In this document: positions 53,515-63,103 of the stretch, piece by piece
How the letters are laid out: the number at the start of each line of letters is the position of its first letter
Numbering within the stretch: position 1 is the stretch's first letter
From: Rothia sp. (in: high G+C Gram-positive bacteria)
GTDB taxonomy: Bacteria > Actinomycetota > Actinomycetes > Actinomycetales > Micrococcaceae
Assembly (NCBI GenBank): GCA_030529845.1
Contig: JAUMWB010000003.1
Coordinates: 1 to 64,000, forward strand
Reading direction: 5' to 3'
Length of the DNA stretch: 64,000 bases
Program-made: the position numbers and the translations under genes
Notes under the pieces: generated by a model
Databases searched by the model: none
What the model was told of the DNA's origin: nothing
The model's input: the letters and a program-made list of their open reading frames with translations, nothing else

Positions 53515-54604
53515 TTATGAGTAGCGGGCCATGCCACGCTGATTGCTGGAAACACCTACTGCATTAGTCACCTTAAGGCTGTAGAAGATGCCATTGCTGT
53601 GGGAGCTGCTCAGGGGGAAAGTAATCTTAATGAGATTGTCGCTAATGATTTCAAACGGCACATCGACATTGTTCCATGTAACTGAAGTGGTCGTGGTGAA
53701 TCCGCTACCCGATAGATGGAACTCATTGTTAGCTGCTGAAGTACTAAAGCTGTTGATTTCGCGACCGTCTTTAAGGCGGTACCACTCGGCAAGGTGGGGT
53801 ACGTATTCAACGGGCTGCGGTTCCGCAGGTAGCCCTGAGGTGTAATCAGCAGATATAGCATCGACGCTAGAGGTGCAGTTGCCAGAATCATCGAAGTAGA
53901 AATTCATGGTGAAGCAACAGGAGCTTCCGTTCTTCGTATTTAGCCTGTCGGCTTCGGTCAACCCCTTGATATACATGAGCGAAAAGGGAAGAGAAATCTG
54001 TCGGATGAGGTTTTCTGGGCCGATGACGGGGGGTGCAGGCGCTTCCTGAATACTGCAAATCTGCATGGATAGTCCAGGTGCCTCCTACGCCCGCATTGGT
54101 AACGGGTGAACAACCTGAAGGAGTTCCTGCCGTAATGGTTCCCATATGGCGGGCACCGGTGCGGTCGTATATAACAACCTCATTGATAGCGGTGGGCATT
54201 TTAAAGCCGCCATCTACATCCGGCACACAGGTGGTTTTACCACAGCCAGGAATGAAATAGGCTCCTGTAGTCATAATTGCATTGCCTTTGTTATCGACCT
54301 TGGGCTTGCCATCAGGGCCGTATACCGGAACTGGCTTGATACGCCCGGTGCTAAAGGAGAATAGTATCGAGCTCCCGTCTTGGTGCAAAGGAGCCAGGAA
54401 ACTTCCCGAATTGTAGTAGCTGCTTACGCTGATGGAACTTACACCGCCAACAAGCTGTTCAGTGAGATCGTGAAGGGTGGTAGGGCAGACAAAGTAGTCG
54501 TCGGTAGATGTTGACGCTGCGTAAGCTGGGACCAGTGTGGTTGTTGCGATTGCGGGGGCGGCCCAGGCTGCACCTTTAACAAGAGAGCGTCGTGTTGTTG
54601 ACAT
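53515..54604 (-). pseudogene. Tat-exported protein with TIG-like domain, frameshifted at a C6 tract
   Basis: Frame A starts at ATG 54604 with a Tat signal (TRRSLVKGAAWAAPAI, cleavage near AYA-A31). It continues through a domain with paired cysteines and runs past 54030 into a nonsense tail that stops at 53888. Frame B carries the natural continuation to 53515, including QPVEYVPHLAEWYRLKDG and an IPT/TIG-like domain. The frames meet at six C residues on the coding strand (plus-strand G6, 54028-54033); removing one C joins them into about 362 residues. It is either an inactivated gene, a sequencing error or a phase-variable surface protein. Confidence 0.75.
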
Positions 54605-55014
54605 GGGGTCCTTTCGAGATGAGGTGGGGGCGCATCAGCTTAAAAGGGCGCTACCAAGAGGCCATACCGCTCTGTATGGTGTGGGGGCTATGAGAGATGG
54701 TGTGGTTCTTGGAGCCTAGAAAATTTTCGCTAGTGCGGCCAAAGTCTCTTTGAGGCTCTAGAAGAGGAGTCTAAACCCATCCACCTTTAATAAACAGTGT
54801 TTAATATCACCCATGTCTTTATATTTAAGACATATGTATGGTCACATTTGGGGTTCTGGGGTGTGAGCTGTGGTGCTTGTGAAAGTGTGTTGCTCTGACT
54901 TCTGAATACTTTTCTGGGTAAGTTTCCTTCCTTTTGGGTGGCCGCTGGGTGTGTTGAATAGGGTTGATGAATCTGTCAGATTTTTTTATTTGGCGTAGCA
55001 TGCGGGTGTAGAAA
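54605..55014. other. AT-rich intergenic region with no recognised gene
   Basis: About 410 bases with lower GC than the surroundings. It contains a small dyad AAACA-G-TGTTT near 54795 and runs such as TTTTTTTATT near 54985, probably the promoter zone of the Tat-exported gene. No coding frame has a ribosome-binding site and no RNA family is recognised. Confidence 0.5.
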
Positions 55015-55045
55015 ACCGCCCCGCTCCTGGAAGGAGTGGGGCGGT
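55015..55045 (-). terminator. Terminator of the DoxX-like gene
   Basis: ACCGCCCCGCTCC (55015-55027) and GGAGTGGGGCGGT (55033-55045) pair around TGGAA with one G-T. On the minus strand the 3' arm runs into TTTTC. Confidence 0.8.
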
Positions 55046-55067
55046 GAAGTTAAAGAGGGGCTGAGGG

Positions 55068-55475
55068 TTACTTCTTCTTGCTAGAGAAGAGTAGGGCCAG
55101 GCCTGCGCCGAGCAGGACGACGTCCTTAGCCATGGCGGTGCCCTCCTGGGTGGGGCGAATGCCGTCCTTTTCGGTCATGGAATCAATGCCGAAGTACATG
55201 CTCAGTAGGCCACCGGAGAAGGCGGTCAGGCCCAGGCCTGCCAGCTTGGGGGAGATGAAGGGGGTGAGCAGGGCTGCACCCAAGGCGGTCTCGCTGATGG
55301 CAAGTGCCTTGCCGAACTGCTTGTCGGAGAGCTTGGCCACCTGGGGGACACCTGCTGAGGCCATACCCTTGAGGTGGCCGTAGGTGGCCTCGTCCATGGA
55401 GAGCTTGCCGATGCCTGAATTGAGAATCAGAGCGCCGGAAGTCAGGCGGAGGGCTGCGTTGGAAAGCTTGGGCAT
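55068..55475 (-). CDS. DoxX-like membrane protein
   Basis: A 135-residue protein with four hydrophobic segments and the family N-terminus (ALRLTSGALILNSGIGKL) followed by an amphipathic loop (YGHLKGMASAGVP). DoxX-like proteins are small quinone- or redox-associated membrane proteins of uncertain function; in mycobacteria a relative works with a thiol-oxidoreductase system. The C-terminus is SSKKK. Monocistronic. Confidence 0.75.
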   Translation of the reverse strand: MPKLSNAALRLTSGALILNSGIGKLSMDEATYGHLKGMASAGVPQVAKLSDKQFGKALAISETALGAALLTPFISPKLAGLGLTAFSGGLLSMYFGIDSMTEKDGIRPTQEGTAMAKDVVLLGAGLALLFSSKKK

Positions 55476-55762
55476 GAGAAATCCTGTTCCTAGGGGGTTC
55501 GGGCTGCATGAAACCTGAGGAAATTTTGTTTCCGTGTAAACATTCTAGCGCGGCGGTAATGGCTTGAACAGCGAGGAGGGGGCAATGAAGCGGACGCCCG
55601 TTAGAAGCCTGTGTGAAAAAATACCCCCGGTAGAAGGACTACACTTGACCTGAACTATAACAAAATACCGGTCTGGAAAGGCATCTACCCCCTACACTCA
55701 CCGCAGTAGCAGGGGAGTGTGTTGGCTCCTGGCAGGACTTTGACTCTTCTAAGGGGGCGCTC

Positions 55763-57196
55763 ATGGCTACAGCCGAGCATACACCTGAACCGCAGGCAGC
55801 CGAAGGTCTGCAACGAGGTTTATCAAACCGTCATATCCAGCTCATCGCTATCGGCGGCGCAATCGGCACCGGCCTCTTCATGGGCTCAGGCAAGACCATC
55901 TCGCTGGCAGGCCCGTCCCTGCTCCTGGTCTATGCCATCATTGGTGCCGTAATCTTCCTGGTGCTTCGGGCTATGGGGGAGCTGCTACTCTCCAACCTCA
56001 AGTACAAGACCTTCAACGATTTCATCACAGATTTGCTCGGACCCAGCGCAGGTTTCCTTATGGGCTGGTCCTACTGGTTTACCTGGGTCGTCATCGGTGT
56101 TGCCGATATCATCGCCATCACCAGCTACGTTCATTTCTGGTGGCCTGACCTCCCCGCCTGGATCCCAGCCCTCTGCCTCATCGGTCTGCTGCTGGCCCTG
56201 AACCTACCCAGCGTGAAGAACTTCGGTGAAATCGAGTTCTGGTTTGCCCTCATCAAGATTGTGGCTATCGTCCTGCTCATCATCGTGGGCCTGGTGATGG
56301 TGGTTGCCGGCTTTACCTCACCCAACGGCGACAAGGCCTCCGTGGCAAACCTGTGGAACGACGGCGGCTTCTTCCCCATGGGCGCAAGCGGCTTCTTTGC
56401 GGCCTTCCAGATCGGCATCTTTGCCTTCCTGGGCGCTGAGCTCATCGGCACCACCGCGGCAGAGACCAAGGACCCCACCAAGACCCTGCCCCGGGCCATC
56501 AACGCGGTGCCGCTGCGTATCATCATCTTCTACGTGCTGACCCTGGCCGTGATTCTGATGGTGACCCCCTGGCGCAACATCGACCCCAGTCAGAGCCCCT
56601 TCGTTGAGATGTTCACCCTAGCAGGTCTGGGCTTCGCCGCCCACCTGGTGAACTTCGTAGTGCTCACCAGTGCGACCTCATCCGCTAACTCGGGCATCTT
56701 CTCAACCTCCCGCATGATTTACGGCCTGGCGCAAAACGGCAGTGCCCCGGCTATTTTTGGTAAGCTCTCCAAGAATGGTGTACCCCGAAACGGTCTTTTC
56801 CTGACCACCGTACTGCTTTTCTCGGGTCTGATTCTGCTCTATGCGGGTGACTCCCTCATCGCGGCCTTCACCCTGGTAACCACGGTGGCATCGGTGCTGA
56901 CCGTTGTGACCTGGTCGCTGATTATGATCGCCTACCTCAAGTACCGCAAGACCCGCCCAGAACTGCACGAGGCGTCCGTCTACAAGCTACCCGGTGGTGT
57001 CTTTACCTGCTACGCTGTGCTGGCCTTCTTTGTGGGCGTCATCGTGCTGCTCTTTATGTACGAAGATACCCGCCAGGCTCTCATTGCCATGCCGGTCTGG
57101 TATGCCCTGTTAGGTGCTGGCTGGTGGCTCATCTACCGCAAGAACCGCGGCCAGACCCTCACCGCCCGCGCCGAGGAGAAGTCCAAGCACCACTAG
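55763..57196 (+). CDS. cycA: D-serine/D-alanine/glycine-type amino-acid permease
   Basis: A 477-residue APC-superfamily protein with twelve helices. It carries LSNRHIQLIAIGGAIGTGLFMGSGK at the N-terminus and FNDFITDLLGPSAGFLMGWSYWF and VADIIAITSYVHFWWPDLP in the CycA pattern, and AAETKDPTKTLPRAINAVPLRI in the middle. It probably imports D-Ala, D-Ser and Gly with protons. The 287-base leader holds no riboswitch I recognise. The stop overlaps the converging HNH gene by four bases. Confidence 0.85.
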   Translation: MATAEHTPEPQAAEGLQRGLSNRHIQLIAIGGAIGTGLFMGSGKTISLAGPSLLLVYAIIGAVIFLVLRAMGELLLSNLKYKTFNDFITDLLGPSAGFLMGWSYWFTWVVIGVADIIAITSYVHFWWPDLPAWIPALCLIGLLLALNLPSVKNFGEIEFWFALIKIVAIVLLIIVGLVMVVAGFTSPNGDKASVANLWNDGGFFPMGASGFFAAFQIGIFAFLGAELIGTTAAETKDPTKTLPRAINAVPLRIIIFYVLTLAVILMVTPWRNIDPSQSPFVEMFTLAGLGFAAHLVNFVVLTSATSSANSGIFSTSRMIYGLAQNGSAPAIFGKLSKNGVPRNGLFLTTVLLFSGLILLYAGDSLIAAFTLVTTVASVLTVVTWSLIMIAYLKYRKTRPELHEASVYKLPGGVFTCYAVLAFFVGVIVLLFMYEDTRQALIAMPVWYALLGAGWWLIYRKNRGQTLTARAEEKSKHH

Positions 57197-58035
57197 CCCG
57201 CAAAAGCTGACCTGTAAGCGGGCTGGTCAGGGCAGGCTGCCAGGACGCCCTGCATAGCCCGCTTTTCAGCGCTTGTAACAGTGAGCTGGTAGGCAGCTTT
57301 GACCGATACCTGCCGTGCCACATACTCGCAACGATAGCCGGGCTGGGGGAGCCAGGCGTCCGCGCTCTTATCGGACTTCTCGGTGTTGGCCGCCTGCCCC
57401 GCAGCCTGTAGGTTAAGCGGGTCGTTAGCGAGCAGGAGGCGCTCTTCTGCACTCCACTGCCAGGCCCCCGAAGACCAGGCGTTGGATAGGGCCACCATAT
57501 GGTCAATGGGGACAGCTTCACTGGTCTTAGGACCGCGCGTAAAGTCAATAGTCTCAGCCGTATAGGGGTCGATAAAACTCCCCGAGAGAACGTAGCAGTT
57601 ACTTGCAACGTCAAGATCGGTCAGGTCACGGGTCAGAATATCGTTGCGCTGATCGCAGCCATTGCGGTCGATATCAGCCCACGGGTCACCGTAGGCATCT
57701 CGCTTGTACCGGGTCTCAGCATAGGGCTCGGCTACCGTCAAGCTGGAGAGCACCTCACTTGCTGTGGAATAGGTCTGCACCCCGGAGCCAGCAAAACCGG
57801 TGCTCACGGCGGTGCCTGCCGGATTGAGCAGATCATCGAGCGCAGCGCGGATATTCCACTGGTGCGACCGCAGCCAGAGCACACCGCCCACTAGCAAGAC
57901 CACAACCAACAGAAGGGCTAGCGCCCGCCGCAGCCCGCGGGGCAAACCGGCTACAAAGCGGACGCCCGCACGGATTTGGCGGTCGCTGGGCGCAGAAATA
58001 CGGGGAGCGGACGAACGTTTACGGGAGGTACTCAT
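57193..58035 (-). CDS. Membrane-anchored HNH nuclease-like protein (DUF1524/GmrSD-type)
   Basis: A 280-residue protein with a basic N-terminus, one membrane helix (about 39-56) and an exported domain. The nuclease core contains YKRDAYGDPWADIDRNGCDQRN, IDHMVALSNAWSSGAWQW and ERLLLANDPLNLQ, the HNH pattern of DUF1524 proteins that are secreted or surface-bound in actinomycetes. It may degrade external DNA for nutrients. ATG 58035 is preferred; TTG 58041 is possible. The conserved histidine in DHMVAL and the asparagine in NDPLNL are intact. Confidence 0.8.
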   Translation of the reverse strand: MSTSRKRSSAPRISAPSDRQIRAGVRFVAGLPRGLRRALALLLVVVLLVGGVLWLRSHQWNIRAALDDLLNPAGTAVSTGFAGSGVQTYSTASEVLSSLTVAEPYAETRYKRDAYGDPWADIDRNGCDQRNDILTRDLTDLDVASNCYVLSGSFIDPYTAETIDFTRGPKTSEAVPIDHMVALSNAWSSGAWQWSAEERLLLANDPLNLQAAGQAANTEKSDKSADAWLPQPGYRCEYVARQVSVKAAYQLTVTSAEKRAMQGVLAACPDQPAYRSAFAG

Positions 58036-58076
58036 AGGCAACCCATTCTAGCGCTGGGAGCTGGGCACCTTTCCCC

Positions 58077-59525
58077 TTAAAAATCGTCAATTGATATGAA
58101 ACCGTTACCGGTCACCGGAACCATGGGAATAGACCCCGTACCGGGGTGGGCGACATTTACCGAAAGGTTACCGGTCGGGTCATCTGATTGGTAGTAATCA
58201 GGGTGGTCGCAGCCCATGCCCCGGTGCATGGCTTCGATGACGCCTTCTGCGGCGTCCGAAACCGACAGGAAATTTCGAGTCCAACGGCCGCCCGGCGCGG
58301 GAGCCGTCCACCCGGCCTTTTCCAGCATCTCCGTATCAAGCTCCACTTCGATGGCCTCAAACTCATCGGGGGACGTGAGCTCACAGAAGTAACCGGCAGG
58401 TGAACGGAAAATACTCACAAAGTTAGTGAATTCCTCCGTTTCTACTACCTCAGGAGAGAGGTAGTAGATCCGCAGCGAAAGGGTCCAGGGCAGTTCATCA
58501 AGACGCTGCTTGGTGACCGATAGGAGCTGCTGCCAGGCGCGGGCGGTACGCTCGCTTTCGGTCAGGATCTTAGGTTGCACAACGCCGATACCCTGGGCCT
58601 GAATCTCTTGAATGTTGAGAGGCTCGGTGGGGTCAACCGGGGGTTGGCTGAGGGACCTAGCAGGTAAAGCGGGTGAACCGCCCAAGGCCATTGCATCGTT
58701 GAGCATCTGGCGGCCAGCCTGTAGAGCCAGATGCCAGGAGCCGTACTTGGCCCGTACCGTACCTAGATGGGGCACGCGTCCGCTCCGGGCAGGGTCCTCG
58801 GCCCAGCTGCCGTAGAGCAGAACCGAGGGTTTACGGTCGTAGCGGATACAGTAGTTCAGGAACTCACCCAGAGTATTGCGGAAGGTGCGCTCGCTCAGGG
58901 TGCCAGCCTCAAGTTTAATGCCCTGCCCCTCAGCATCCGGCGGGCAGGCCCCCACCTTGAGCAGGGCCTTGGACCAGGAACGGTCCCCCAGGCGGTCCTC
59001 AATCAGTGCCCGGGACGGGGGCCAGGAGAAATCCCCGCGAGAGATATGGGCAATCTCCTGCGGCAGATGGGCGAGGAAGTCGTCGTAGGCCTGCTCTTCG
59101 AGCTCGGTATAGGGGTGTTCCGCCATGTATTTGAGGGCCGCACCGATACGCCCGACAATTCCGGCAATTGCCTCAGCGGGGACCGCAAAGGACTCTAGCA
59201 TGCGTGGAAGATCCTGGATGATGGTCGGGTCAAGACCTACCGCCGCGTACTCATAGTCGGGCTCAAAATCAAAACTGACAGCTACTGCGTACCAGATAGC
59301 CGAGGCCATGAGCACATTTGAGTGGGTTTGCCCCTGGCTACCGCTAAAGAGCCAGCGGCCAGAATGAACGGCTTGATCTAGTAGGTCGCGGTCGATGCCG
59401 GGGTAGAGCACGGACGCCCGGTGCACGGCTTCGGAGGAGGTCCAGCCCATGCGCGCCAGGCTGCTTAACAGAGAATCGTAGCGTTCACAGAACTCTGTAT
59501 AGGTAAGATCAGCTGCGTCTGGCAC
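58077..59525 (-). CDS. Large cytoplasmic protein of unknown function (482 aa)
   Basis: A soluble, acidic protein without signal or membrane helix, starting VPDAADLTYTEFCERYDSLL. The region about residues 210-310 has TFRNTLGEFLNYCIRYDRKPS and an YGSWAEDPARSG/YGSWHLAL pair that suggests a short internal repeat of a DNA-binding or homing-endonuclease-like motif (a resemblance only). No catalytic motif is recognised. GTG 59525 is chosen because GGAGAACCACC immediately precedes it; the frame runs a further 53 codons upstream without a comparable site. Confidence 0.65.
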   Translation of the reverse strand: MPDAADLTYTEFCERYDSLLSSLARMGWTSSEAVHRASVLYPGIDRDLLDQAVHSGRWLFSGSQGQTHSNVLMASAIWYAVAVSFDFEPDYEYAAVGLDPTIIQDLPRMLESFAVPAEAIAGIVGRIGAALKYMAEHPYTELEEQAYDDFLAHLPQEIAHISRGDFSWPPSRALIEDRLGDRSWSKALLKVGACPPDAEGQGIKLEAGTLSERTFRNTLGEFLNYCIRYDRKPSVLLYGSWAEDPARSGRVPHLGTVRAKYGSWHLALQAGRQMLNDAMALGGSPALPARSLSQPPVDPTEPLNIQEIQAQGIGVVQPKILTESERTARAWQQLLSVTKQRLDELPWTLSLRIYYLSPEVVETEEFTNFVSIFRSPAGYFCELTSPDEFEAIEVELDTEMLEKAGWTAPAPGGRWTRNFLSVSDAAEGVIEAMHRGMGCDHPDYYQSDDPTGNLSVNVAHPGTGSIPMVPVTGNGFISIDDF

Positions 59526-59793
59526 GGTGGTTCTCCAAAGCAAGGTTAAATAAGGGCGTGGTAGCGGTACAAGAGACTCGGCGTAGGTCTGGTGATGCCG
59601 GTGCCGAAAATATATACCCTGTATGACTACTACTTTATGTGGTGTTAACCCTCTCTGCCCACTGCAAGCGTAACTATTACACACAGGGTTGGTGGTACAC
59701 GCTGTCTTATGTGAATCAGATGACTAGAACGCCCTTTGAACCCAGACCTCTTGCTGAACCCGGTCATAAAACCGGTATGAGAAACTAGAAACT

Positions 59794-62160
59794 ATGACAC
59801 ACGCAGGCCCGGTAGCAGAACCCCACGCCCCCCTTCCCTCAATTGAGGAACGTATCGCTGTAGAACTCGGTGCTCGGGTTGACCAGGTGCGCTCGGCTAT
59901 AGCCCTGCTTGATGATGGGGCCACCGTGCCCTTCATTGCCCGCTACCGTAAGGAAGCCACAGGCGGGCTGGATGATGCCCAGCTACGTACTCTTGCTGAA
60001 CGTCTGCGCTACCTGCGGGAACTTGAAGAGCGCCGGGTAGCTATCGTACAGACCCTGCACGAGCGGGCCCTGCTCACCGACGAACTGGCCGCCGCGCTGG
60101 CGTCCGCCACCACCAAAAATGAGCTTGAGGCGCTCTATACGCCCCACAAAACCAAACGCAAGACCCTGGCTTTTCTCGCCCGTGAAGCTGGGCTGGAGTC
60201 CCTGGTTGAAGATCTGCTCGAAGTCCCTTTCGCTCCTACCGCCGACATCGCTGACGCCTACGTTGAACCTGAACTAGCCGATGCCGACCCCGGTACGGTT
60301 GAAGCCACCGTCGCCTCGGTCGACAATGCCCTGGATGGGGCCCGGGCCATCTTGATTGAGCAGGCCATGACCGACCCTGCCCTGGCCGAAAACCTCCGCC
60401 AGCGCTTTGTGCGCCGCGGCGTTATCACCTCCCGGCTAGTACCCGGTCAGCAGGAGGCCGGGGCGAAGTTCAGCGACTACTTCGAGTTCAACGAAGAAAT
60501 CCGCCGTATCCCCTCCCACCGGGTACTGGCCCTGCTCCGCGCTGAAAAAGAAGGCGCCGTTAAGGTCAGCTTCGACGTGGACGTGCTCCCTCCGGCCAAG
60601 TCCTCTCTTAAGGGTGCCGCCCGCGAAGCTGCCGAAATCCTGGCCGAAGAATACGATCGGGAACGCAGCTGGTATGAACGTACCGTGGCAGAAGCCCTCG
60701 GCATCGGTGCCCAGGTGCTCAACATGGTCTCCGACGAAACCATGGTGGTTGGCTGGCTTGCTAAGACCGTGCGGACGGCCTGGCGCCAGCGTCTGCTGCC
60801 CCGCCTAGCTGCTGAGGCCAGAACCTCCCTCTTTGAGCAGGCGGAAAAGGACGCCATCGCCGTCTTTGCCTCGAACCTGCGCGATGTGCTGCTGGCAGCC
60901 CCCGCTGGCTCCCGCACCACCCTCGGGCTGGATCCCGGGCTGCGCACCGGCGTCAAGGTCGCCGTCGTTGGGCAGACCGGCCAGGTTCTGGCCACCGACG
61001 TCATCTACCCTCATGCCCCCCGCAATCAGTGGCAGGCCTCCCTGGACGCCCTCACCCAGCTGGTGCGCGCCCACGGTGTAGAACTGGTTGCTATCGGCAA
61101 CGGAACAGCCAGCCGTGAAACCGACAAACTAGCTAGCGACCTCATCAAAGAGTCCGCCGCTAAGGGCCTACGAGGCCTCGAAAAAGTCGTGGTCTCCGAA
61201 GCCGGAGCCTCCGTCTATTCAGCCTCAGAACTGGCCAGCCGCGAACTACCCGGTATGGACGTCTCCCTGCGCGGGGCAGTTTCGATTGCCCGCCGCCTGC
61301 AAGATCCCCTGGCCGAACTCGTCAAAATCGAACCCCAATCGATCGGTGTGGGTCAGTACCAGCACGACGTTTCCCCGGCCGCCCTCACTCGGGCTCTCGA
61401 TGGCGTGGTCGAAGACTCCGTCAACGCTGTGGGTGTACTCGTCAACTCCGCCTCACCGGCCCTGCTTGCCCGGGTAGCGGGCTTCAACAAGACCATTGCC
61501 GACAACATCGTCACCTACCGCACCGAGCACGGCCCCTTCACCCGTCGTACCGACCTGCTCAAGGTGCCCCGTCTCGGGCCCAAGGCTTTTGAACAGGCTG
61601 CCGGCTTCGTCCGTATCACCGGAGGGGCCGAGCCGCTGGACGCCTCCGGCGTACACCCCGAATCCTACAATCTGGCCCGCAGCATTGTGGCAGCTGCCGG
61701 TGGCTTCACCCAGGGCAAGGTCAGTGCAGAAAGCCTAGCTGCCCTCAACCCGCGCGACTTCACCAGCGAAACTGTTGGTCTGCCCACCGTTACCGACATC
61801 ATCACTGAACTTTCTGCACCCGGTCGCGACCCCCGCCCCACCTTCCGCACCGCCCGCTTCGAAGAAGGCATTGAAACTATCGCGGACCTTGTTCCCGGCA
61901 TGATCCTGGAGGGAACCGTCTCCAACGTCGCAGCCTTCGGCGCTTTCGTCGACATCGGCGTCCACCAGGACGGCCTGATCCACGTCTCGCAGATGAGTCG
62001 CGACTTCGTCTCTGACCCCCACACCATCGTCAAATCCGGCGATATCGTGCAGGTTCGTGTGGTTGAAGCTGACCCCGCTCGCAAACGAATCTCTCTTTCC
62101 CTGCTCCTTGAAGAGCCAGAACCTCGCGGGCGTAAGACAAGCGGACGCCGGCGCCGCTAG
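59794..62160 (+). CDS. tex: Tex-family RNA-binding transcription accessory protein
   Basis: A 788-residue protein with the full Tex order: N-terminal helical region (SIEERIAVELGARVDQV, TVPFIARYRKEATGGLDDAQ), YqgF-like RNase-H fold (TTLGLDPGLRTGVKVAVV, near residue 380), helix-hairpin-helix segments (KTIADNIVTYRTEHGPF) and a C-terminal S1 domain (VPGMILEGTVSNVAAFGAFV, about 705-770). Tex affects transcription and stress tolerance. ATG 59794 is near the only plausible start. It lies 14 bases ahead of the aldo/keto reductase pair. Confidence 0.93.
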   Translation: MTHAGPVAEPHAPLPSIEERIAVELGARVDQVRSAIALLDDGATVPFIARYRKEATGGLDDAQLRTLAERLRYLRELEERRVAIVQTLHERALLTDELAAALASATTKNELEALYTPHKTKRKTLAFLAREAGLESLVEDLLEVPFAPTADIADAYVEPELADADPGTVEATVASVDNALDGARAILIEQAMTDPALAENLRQRFVRRGVITSRLVPGQQEAGAKFSDYFEFNEEIRRIPSHRVLALLRAEKEGAVKVSFDVDVLPPAKSSLKGAAREAAEILAEEYDRERSWYERTVAEALGIGAQVLNMVSDETMVVGWLAKTVRTAWRQRLLPRLAAEARTSLFEQAEKDAIAVFASNLRDVLLAAPAGSRTTLGLDPGLRTGVKVAVVGQTGQVLATDVIYPHAPRNQWQASLDALTQLVRAHGVELVAIGNGTASRETDKLASDLIKESAAKGLRGLEKVVVSEAGASVYSASELASRELPGMDVSLRGAVSIARRLQDPLAELVKIEPQSIGVGQYQHDVSPAALTRALDGVVEDSVNAVGVLVNSASPALLARVAGFNKTIADNIVTYRTEHGPFTRRTDLLKVPRLGPKAFEQAAGFVRITGGAEPLDASGVHPESYNLARSIVAAAGGFTQGKVSAESLAALNPRDFTSETVGLPTVTDIITELSAPGRDPRPTFRTARFEEGIETIADLVPGMILEGTVSNVAAFGAFVDIGVHQDGLIHVSQMSRDFVSDPHTIVKSGDIVQVRVVEADPARKRISLSLLLEEPEPRGRKTSGRRRR

Positions 62161-62174
62161 ATAAGGATTCCACC

Positions 62175-63050
62175 ATGAACTCTCTGACCATGAACGATGG
62201 CTGCGCCATACCCCAGCTGGGTTTTGGCACCTGCCGGATTGCCCCCGAGGCTACCGCCGCAGCAGTGGCCGCCGCTCTGGAGACCGGCTACCGCCATATC
62301 GACACCGCCACCATCTATAAGAACGAAGCCGGTGTGGGGCAGGCGGTAGCAGAATCCGGCCTGGCCCGCACCGACCTCTTCATCACCACCAAGCTCTGGA
62401 ACACCGACCAGGGTTATGACACCGCTCTTGAAGCGGCAGAACGTTCCCTTGAACTACTGGGGCTGGACTACCTGGACCTCTACCTTATCCACTGGGCCCA
62501 GCCAGCCCTGGGCCGCTATCGCACCTCCTGGGAGGCCCTGGTCGAACTGCGCGAGCGCGGGCTGGTACGCTCCATCGGCGTCTCCAATTTCACCGAAACC
62601 CAGCTGGACCAGATTATCGGCGACACCGGTGTCACCCCGGTGGTCAACCAGATTGAACTGCACCCCTACCTGACCCAAACTCGTATGCGGGCAGAGAACT
62701 CGGCCCGCGGCGTCCTGACCGAGGCCTGGAGCCCGTTGGGCAACGGGCTGGTGCTTACCGATCCCACCCTGAAAGAGCTGGCAGGGTGCCGCGGTATTGG
62801 GGTGGCTGAGCTGGTGCTGGCCTGGCAGCTGGCCGTGGGCAACGTCGTGATCCCTAAGACCGAAACTCCGGCTCGTATGGCCTCTAACCTGGCGGTACAG
62901 GGGCTGGAACTGACTCCGGATGAGATAGCCGCTATCGAAGGCCTTGACCGTGGCCACCGACTCGGCGGCAACCCAGCCGAAGGGGACCTGGGCGCACCCG
63001 AATATAGCGACCGGCCTACGTTCACCCCTACCGAACAGGCTAGGGGCTAA
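62175..63050 (+). CDS. Aldo/keto reductase (copy 1)
   Basis: A 291-residue NADPH-dependent TIM-barrel reductase. It has GYRHIDTATIYKNE (catalytic Asp and Tyr), the Lys in FITTKLWN, the His in LIHWAQP and SIGVSNFTE. These match the bacterial 2,5-diketo-gluconate reductase branch. The tetrad is intact; the physiological substrate is unknown. The C-terminus is longer than in copy 2. Confidence 0.9.
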   Translation: MNSLTMNDGCAIPQLGFGTCRIAPEATAAAVAAALETGYRHIDTATIYKNEAGVGQAVAESGLARTDLFITTKLWNTDQGYDTALEAAERSLELLGLDYLDLYLIHWAQPALGRYRTSWEALVELRERGLVRSIGVSNFTETQLDQIIGDTGVTPVVNQIELHPYLTQTRMRAENSARGVLTEAWSPLGNGLVLTDPTLKELAGCRGIGVAELVLAWQLAVGNVVIPKTETPARMASNLAVQGLELTPDEIAAIEGLDRGHRLGGNPAEGDLGAPEYSDRPTFTPTEQARG

Positions 63051-63103
63051 GAGTAGGGATGACTAGAGTGGGATGTGACCGTGCATACGCGAAAGGACAA
63101 GAT

